Source of the DNA: Curtobacterium guangdongense
GTDB taxonomy: Bacteria; Actinomycetota; Actinomycetes; Actinomycetales; Microbacteriaceae
Reading direction: 5' to 3'
Assembly: GCF_049341845.1 (NCBI RefSeq)
Contig: NZ_JBMPIT010000008.1
Coordinates: 62,001-126,000, forward strand
DNA: 64,000 nucleotides
The notes under the pieces are model-generated. The model made no database searches. It worked only from the letters and a program-made list of their open reading frames with translations, and was not told the DNA's origin. Positions 59,819 through 64,000 of the stretch are shown piece after piece (positions within the stretch are counted from its first letter, which is position 1; the number at the start of each line of letters is the position of its first letter). The position numbers and the translations under genes were made by a program.

Positions 59819-60670
59819 ATGCCGCTGTACCGGGACGAGTGTGTCGTGCTCCGCACCCACAAGCTCGGCGAGGCGGACCGCATCGTCACGATGCTCAGCC
59901 GACAGCACGGCAAGATCCGCGCCGTGGCGAAGGGCGTCCGGCGCACCGCGTCGAAGTTCGGCTCCCGGCTGGAGCCGTTCATGGTCGTCGACGCCCAGTT
60001 CTACGAGGGGCGTTCGCTCGACATCGTGACCCAGGCGGAGTCGCTCGGGTCGTACGGCGCGCAGATCGTGGCGGACTACAGCGCGTACACGGCCGCCAGC
60101 GCGATGGTCGAGACCGCCGACCGACTGAGCGAAGCGGACGCCGGACTCCAGCAGTACCTGCTGCTCGTCGGAGCCCTCCGTTCCCTGTCACGCAGCGAGC
60201 ACGTGCCGAGCGCGACGCTCGACTCGTACCTGCTCCGCGCGATGAGCATCGCCGGATGGGCGCCGTCGTTCTCGGACTGTGCGGTGACGGGGGAGCCCGG
60301 CCCGCACTCGGCGTTCGTCGTCCAGCTCGGCGGGGTCGTCGCCGACGGGGCCGCGCCTCCCGGCTCGCCCCGGCTCGACCACACCACGCTGTCGATCCTC
60401 GGCTCGCTGCTCGCGGGGGACTGGCGCACGGTCGACGCCGCCGACGAGCGGAGCAGGTCCCGGGCCTCCGGCGTGGTCGCGGCCTACGCCCAGTGGCACC
60501 TGGAACGATCGCTGAAGTCCTTGCCGCACGTCGACCGCACCGAGCACCCCGTGCCGGTGCCGACCACGCACGGCGGACCGGAAGCGACGGCAAGGGCGGT
60601 CGCGACCGTCCCGGCACCCCCGCCACCGACACCCGACCCCAGCGCCCCCGAAGGGACCCGCACCGCATGA
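59819..60670 (+). CDS. recO: DNA repair protein RecO
   Basis: Recombination mediator that helps load RecA with RecR, 283 residues. The N-terminal OB-fold is standard (MPLYRDECVVLRTHKLGEADRIVTMLSRQHGKIRAVAKGVRRTASKFGSRLEPF). In the C-terminal domain, where many RecO proteins carry a four-cysteine zinc site, the sequence reads CAVTGEPGPHSAF followed by GGVVADGAAPPGS, so only one Cys remains. The last ~45 residues are a Pro/Thr-rich tail. ATG 59819 follows GATACT by 6 nt. It overlaps uppS by 4 nt. Confidence 0.95.
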   Translation: MPLYRDECVVLRTHKLGEADRIVTMLSRQHGKIRAVAKGVRRTASKFGSRLEPFMVVDAQFYEGRSLDIVTQAESLGSYGAQIVADYSAYTAASAMVETADRLSEADAGLQQYLLLVGALRSLSRSEHVPSATLDSYLLRAMSIAGWAPSFSDCAVTGEPGPHSAFVVQLGGVVADGAAPPGSPRLDHTTLSILGSLLAGDWRTVDAADERSRSRASGVVAAYAQWHLERSLKSLPHVDRTEHPVPVPTTHGGPEATARAVATVPAPPPPTPDPSAPEGTRTA

Positions 60671-61464
60671 GCCCCCGTCGTTCCGCCGAACCGGAGCCCT
60701 TCAAGCCGATCGACTGGACCGGCGAGACGCCTCCGGCGATCCCCCCACGGTTCGTCCCGGAGCACGTGGCGATCGTGATGGACGGCAACGGTCGGTGGGC
60801 GAACGGCCGTGGACTCACACGCATCGAGGGGCACAAGGCCGGCGAGGCCTCGCTGCTCGACGTCGTCGCCGGCGGGATCCAGATCGGCGTCAAGCACATC
60901 TCGGCGTACGCGTTCTCGACGGAGAACTGGAAGCGCTCCCCGGAGGAGGTCCGGTTCCTGATGGGCTTCAACCGTGACGTCATCCGCCGCCGTCGGGACC
61001 AGCTGCACGAGTGGGGCGTTCGCGTCCGCTGGGCCGGACGGCGCCCACGGCTCTGGCGCAGCGTCATCGAGGAACTCGAGACCGCCGAGCGGATGACCGC
61101 GGGCAACGACGTGCTGACCCTGACGATGTGCGTCAACTACGGCGGCCGCAACGAGATCGCCGACGCGGTCCGGTCGCTCGCCGAGGACGTCGCAGCCGGT
61201 CGCCTCAAGCCGAGCCAGGTGACCGAGAAGGCCCTCGCGAAGCGTCTGTACGTGCCGGAGATGCCCGACGTCGACCTGTTCCTCCGGAGTTCGGGCGAGC
61301 AGCGCACCAGCAACTTCCTGCTGTGGCAGTCCGCCTACGCCGAGATGGTGTTCCTCGACCGCCTCTGGCCCGACTTCCGCCGCAGCGACCTCTGGGGTGC
61401 GATCGAGGAGTACGCGAGTCGTGACCGTCGGTACGGCGGCGCCGTGGACGCCCCGACCGCCTAG
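60667..61464 (+). CDS. uppS: Isoprenyl transferase (undecaprenyl diphosphate synthase type)
   Basis: A cis-prenyltransferase of 265 residues making the polyprenyl diphosphate carrier for cell-wall synthesis. The diphosphate-binding motif is VAIVMDGNGRWANGRGL with its catalytic Asp near residue 39. SAYAFSTENWKRSPEEV and the C-terminal DLFLRSSGEQRTSNFLLWQSAYAEMVFLDRLWPDF are conserved. Chain length cannot be told from sequence. recO-uppS is a common actinobacterial pair. Confidence 0.97.
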   Translation: MSPRRSAEPEPFKPIDWTGETPPAIPPRFVPEHVAIVMDGNGRWANGRGLTRIEGHKAGEASLLDVVAGGIQIGVKHISAYAFSTENWKRSPEEVRFLMGFNRDVIRRRRDQLHEWGVRVRWAGRRPRLWRSVIEELETAERMTAGNDVLTLTMCVNYGGRNEIADAVRSLAEDVAAGRLKPSQVTEKALAKRLYVPEMPDVDLFLRSSGEQRTSNFLLWQSAYAEMVFLDRLWPDFRRSDLWGAIEEYASRDRRYGGAVDAPTA

Positions 61465-61482
61465 CGGGGCACGCGGAACGCG

Positions 61483-62421
61483 TCAGGCCAGCAACGGTTC
61501 CGCCGCACGCACCGCGTCGAGCGCCGCTCGGACACTCGGCACCCGCTCGGCCCCGCGCGCGACGACGACCTCGACCCGCCGAGCGAGCTCGTCGTCGACG
61601 GGGTCGATCGACACCCCGGACGGGATCACCGTCGTCGCGAGCGCCAGTCGGGGGAGGAGCGCCACCCCGAGTCCGGCAGCGACGAGGCCCACCACCGCCG
61701 CGGCGTTGTCGGTCTCGAGCACGATGTCCGGCGTGAACCCGGCGCTCGCGCACGAGGCGAGCAGGTGCCCACGGCAGCGCGGGCACCCGCCGATCCACCG
61801 CGCACCACGCAGGGAGGCGAGATCGACCGCGACGGAACCGGCGACGGCACCGGCCGAGCCGGCGTGGCGGGCCTGCCCCGAGCCTCCCGACCGGACCAGC
61901 GCGAGCGGGTCCCGCCCGATCGCCCGCGTGACCAGCGCGGCATCGGTCGCGACGTCGTCACCCACGTACGTGAACGTCAGCGCGACGTCGACCTCGCCCC
62001 GCCGGACCAGCTCGAGCGCCTCAGGGGGCTCGACCTCGACGTAGGACGTCGTGACACCGGGGACCGCGGCCGCCATCGACGCGAGCACTGCGGGCACCAG
62101 TGTCGACGAGGCGCTCGGGAAGCCCGCGATCCGGACGCGTCCGCGGGCGAGCCCCCCGACGGCGTCGAGGTCCTCCTGCGCAGCGGTCAGGGCGGCCTGC
62201 ACGTGCAGCGCGTGGTCGGCCAGCACCTGTCCCGCCTCGGTCAGGGTCACGCCGCGAGCGCCCCGGAGCAGCAGCGCATGTCCGAGTCGCTGTTCGGCCC
62301 GCTGCAGGAGCTGGCTGACGGCGGGCTGGCTGTACCCGAGTGTGGCGGCGGCGCCGGTGATCGACCCGGCGTCGGCGACGGCTCGGAGCGCGCGGAGCAG
62401 CTGCGGGTCGAGATCGTCCAT
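61483..62421 (-). CDS. LysR-family transcriptional regulator
   Basis: A 312-residue LysR protein: N-terminal winged helix (LLRALRAVADAGSITGAAATLGYSQPAVSQLLQRAEQRLGHALL) and a periplasmic-binding-like effector domain from about 90 (GRVRIAGFPSASSTLVPAVLASMAAAVPG). It is divergent from a class V aminotransferase gene with 71 nt between starts, and a T/A-flanked imperfect palindrome covers its own start region, the usual LysR layout of autoregulation and activation of the neighbour. Ligand unknown. The gene converges with uppS, 18 nt between stops. Confidence 0.93.
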   Translation of the reverse strand: MDDLDPQLLRALRAVADAGSITGAAATLGYSQPAVSQLLQRAEQRLGHALLLRGARGVTLTEAGQVLADHALHVQAALTAAQEDLDAVGGLARGRVRIAGFPSASSTLVPAVLASMAAAVPGVTTSYVEVEPPEALELVRRGEVDVALTFTYVGDDVATDAALVTRAIGRDPLALVRSGGSGQARHAGSAGAVAGSVAVDLASLRGARWIGGCPRCRGHLLASCASAGFTPDIVLETDNAAAVVGLVAAGLGVALLPRLALATTVIPSGVSIDPVDDELARRVEVVVARGAERVPSVRAALDAVRAAEPLLA

Positions 62422-62435
62422 AACGCAATGCTATG
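62419..62435. promoter_or_regulatory. Candidate LysR-type binding site
   Basis: CATAACGCAATGCTATG is an imperfect palindrome (CATA-N9-TATG outer arms, plus an inner C-N5-G pair) overlapping the LysR start codon, about 57 nt before the divergent aminotransferase start. It has the A/T-flanked dyad form expected of LysR sites. Confidence 0.4.
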
Positions 62436-62492
62436 GCGAAGCAAACAGACCTGCCCTGGTGTGATGGATCGTCGCGCACGAGCATGATCGGC

Positions 62493-63518
62493 ATGGACTC
62501 CTTCGTCGACGGCCACGGCTACCTCGCCGCCTGCACCGCCGGGCTCCCGACACGGGGGACCCTCGCGGCGATGCGCGCCGACCTCGACGAGTGGGGTGCC
62601 GGCGGATCGAGTCCGATCCGGTACGGCGAGCTCGTCGAGGAGGGGCGAGCCCTGTTCGCGCAGATCGTCGGCGTCGATGCCAGCCGGGTCGCGACCGGCT
62701 CGCAGACCTCCGCGATGACCGCGGTCGTCGCGTCATCGCTGCCGGACGGCGCCGAGGTCCTCGTCCCGGAGGGGGACTTCAGCTCCATCGTCTTCCCGTT
62801 CCTCGCACAGGCGTACCGCGGGATCCACGTCCGGAGCGTCCCGCTCGCATCGCTGGCGGCGGCCGTCACCCACGACACCGCACTCGTCGCGTGGTCTGCG
62901 GTGCAGTCGGCGACCGGCGCGGTCGCGGACAACGACGCCGTCGTGGCCGCCGCCCGTTCCGTCGGTGCGCGGACCCTCTGCGACCTCACCCAGGCTGCGG
63001 GGATCCTGCCGATCTCGGCCGCACCGTTCGACGTCACCGTCACCCACGCCTACAAGTGGCTCTGCGCGCCGCGCGGCGTCGCGTTCATGACGGTGGCGGC
63101 CGTCGCCCAGGAGTGGCTCCGCCCGGTCCAGGCCGGCTGGTACGCGGGCGAGGACGTCTGGTCCTCCTGCTACGGCCCCGCGATGCGGCTCGCCGACGAC
63201 GCCCGCCGGTTCGACGTGTCGCCGGCATGGCAGGCCTGGCCAGGTGCGGTCGCCGCCCTGCGGCACGTCGCGTCGCTCGACATGGACACGGTCTGGAGGC
63301 ACGGCACCGGTCTCGCGGACCAGCTGGCGGCCCGCCTCGGGGTCGCCGGGCAGTCGCAGGCCGTGATGACGGTGCCGGATCCGTCCGGCGCCGGGTTGGC
63401 GGCGCTGACCGCTGCGGGGATCACGGCATCCGGCAGGGCCGGACGACTCCGGCTCGCGTTCCACCACTGGAACGACGAGTCGGACGTGGACGCAGTGGCG
63501 GCGGTGCTGGGCCGTTAG
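62493..63518 (+). CDS. Class V aminotransferase-like PLP enzyme
   Basis: A 341-residue fold-type I PLP protein. The cofactor lysine is in DVTVTHAYKWLCAPRGVAFM, with CDLTQAAGILP before it holding the Asp and Gln that contact the cofactor. ATGSQTSAMTAVV binds the phosphate. It resembles isopenicillin-N-epimerase/kynureninase-like group V enzymes, but the reaction cannot be assigned. Start uncertain: ATG 62433 would leave only 11 nt to the divergent LysR gene, so 62484 or 62493 is more likely. Probably controlled by that LysR protein. Confidence 0.85.
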   Translation: MDSFVDGHGYLAACTAGLPTRGTLAAMRADLDEWGAGGSSPIRYGELVEEGRALFAQIVGVDASRVATGSQTSAMTAVVASSLPDGAEVLVPEGDFSSIVFPFLAQAYRGIHVRSVPLASLAAAVTHDTALVAWSAVQSATGAVADNDAVVAAARSVGARTLCDLTQAAGILPISAAPFDVTVTHAYKWLCAPRGVAFMTVAAVAQEWLRPVQAGWYAGEDVWSSCYGPAMRLADDARRFDVSPAWQAWPGAVAALRHVASLDMDTVWRHGTGLADQLAARLGVAGQSQAVMTVPDPSGAGLAALTAAGITASGRAGRLRLAFHHWNDESDVDAVAAVLGR

Positions 63519-63550
63519 TCTTGCCCGGTACGTTTCTCACGAACCGGGCA
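63516..63550 (+). promoter_or_regulatory. glyS -10 box and leader hairpin
   Basis: TAGTCT (63516-63521) overlaps the stop codon of the preceding gene and could be the glyS -10. It is followed by a perfect 8-bp stem TGCCCGGT / ACCGGGCA (63522-63529, 63543-63550) with a 13-nt loop. The hairpin could terminate the upstream gene or be part of the glyS leader. It does not resemble a T-box. Confidence 0.4.
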
Positions 63551-63579
63551 CCCAGCTCGGCGACCTTACGGAGTTCTCC

Positions 63580-64000
63580 TTGGCTCAGCCCTCCCGTCTC
63601 GACTCGGTCATCGCCCTCGCCAAAGGCCGTGGGTTCGTCTTCCAGTCGGGTGAGATCTACGGCGGATCCCGCTCCGCTTGGGACTACGGGCCCCTCGGCG
63701 TCGAGCTGAAGGAGAACATCAAGCGCCAGTGGTGGCAGCGGTTCGTCCGCGGCCGCGGCGACATGGTCGGTCTCGACTCCGCCGTGATCCTGCCCCGTAA
63801 GGTGTGGGAGGCCTCCGGCCACGTCGCGACCTTCACCGACCCGCTCGTCGAGTGCCTGCACTGCCACCACCGCTTCCGCGAGGACCACCTGATCGAGGCC
63901 TTCGAGGCCAAGAAGAACCGTGCACCAGAGGGCGGCATGGCCGAGATCGCCTGCCCGAACTGCGGGACCCGCGGTCAGTGGACGGAGCCCCGCGAGTTCT
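63580..64000 (+). CDS. glyS: Glycyl-tRNA synthetase, 3'-truncated by the window edge
   Basis: The first ~140 residues of the single-chain (alpha2) class II glycyl-tRNA synthetase. It begins SRLDSVIALAKGRGFVFQSGEIYGGSRSAWDYGPLGVELKENIKRQWWQ, the conserved opening with motif 1 close by, then GLDSAVILPRKVWEASGHVATFTDPLVEC. A zinc-type cysteine pattern follows (CLHC and later CPNC). TTG 63580 was chosen because GGAG lies 7 nt upstream and the next codons match the family start. The gene runs off the window. Confidence 0.93.
   Translation, partial: MAQPSRLDSVIALAKGRGFVFQSGEIYGGSRSAWDYGPLGVELKENIKRQWWQRFVRGRGDMVGLDSAVILPRKVWEASGHVATFTDPLVECLHCHHRFREDHLIEAFEAKKNRAPEGGMAEIACPNCGTRGQWTEPREF

Noticed and set aside
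62433..62492. ATG 62433 as the start of the class V aminotransferase
   Set aside because: It would leave 11 nt between divergent starts and place the LysR-type dyad inside the coding region. The added residues do not resemble the family.
63516..63580. T-box riboswitch before glyS
   Set aside because: Only about 60 nt are available and no T-box consensus or antiterminator pair is visible; only an 8-bp hairpin is present.

Overview
The window is high-GC, gene-dense chromosomal DNA from an actinobacterium, most likely a Microbacteriaceae member close to Curtobacterium. The evidence is the actinobacterial families (DUF3043 protein, TIGR02569 kinase-like protein, four-helix CtaF, DnaJ behind HrcA), frequent GTG/TTG starts, GTGA/ATGA stop-start overlaps, and many genes whose start codon lies about 6 nt after a TANNNT -10 box (leaderless style). 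The genus is inferred from remembered gene order. I see no rRNA, tRNA, CRISPR, IS element, prophage or plasmid function.

Layout. 1-12.7 kb: 3' end of an RluA pseudouridine synthase, a divergent MFS exporter/TetR pair, dnaE, a TIGR02569 gene with hisD, nrdR-pyrD, a DUF3043 membrane protein and an M20 dipeptidase. 12.8-18.2 kb: an ErpA-type Fe-S carrier, ctaC-ctaD-ctaF (aa3 oxidase) and a divergent zwf-like gene. 18.3-25.7 kb: a minus-strand GH15 and App1-phosphatase pair, a TetR gene, and a four-gene osmoprotectant ABC operon. 25.9-31.7 kb: cydABDC (bd oxidase and its maturation exporter). 31.8-40.4 kb: leuS, comEA-comEC, holA, rpsT (minus) and a class I aminotransferase. 40.4-45.5 kb: lepA, a small membrane protein, a DUF1990 protein, a HAD hydrolase and hemW. 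45.6-53.3 kb: a DUF4870 protein, then hrcA (behind a CIRCE operator)-dnaJ-rsmE-HIT-phoH-ybeY-corC-era. 53.4-57.6 kb: a histidine kinase/NarL regulator pair followed by a MacB-like ABC exporter, with a perfect operator-like palindrome between them. 57.6-64 kb: leuA behind a leucine-rich leader peptide, recO-uppS, a LysR regulator divergent from a class V aminotransferase, and the 5' part of glyS.

The most unusual content is non-coding. Gene-end gaps carry long inverted repeats that recur in a fixed arrangement. A GGGAGGC hairpin (or one arm of it) follows the stop codon of pyrD, zwf, holA and leuA, and 22-37 nt further on lies a second, longer palindrome. That second palindrome belongs to one shared family behind zwf and leuA (79 nt at 18252-18330, related copy at 59621-59686) and to other sequences behind pyrD and holA. 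A 21-bp tandem repeat is fused to the last island. Other points are a leucine attenuator in front of leuA, closely packed or shared divergent promoters, a 176-nt comEC/holA overlap, a RecO that keeps only one zinc-site cysteine, and a G6PD homologue with an altered active-site lysine.
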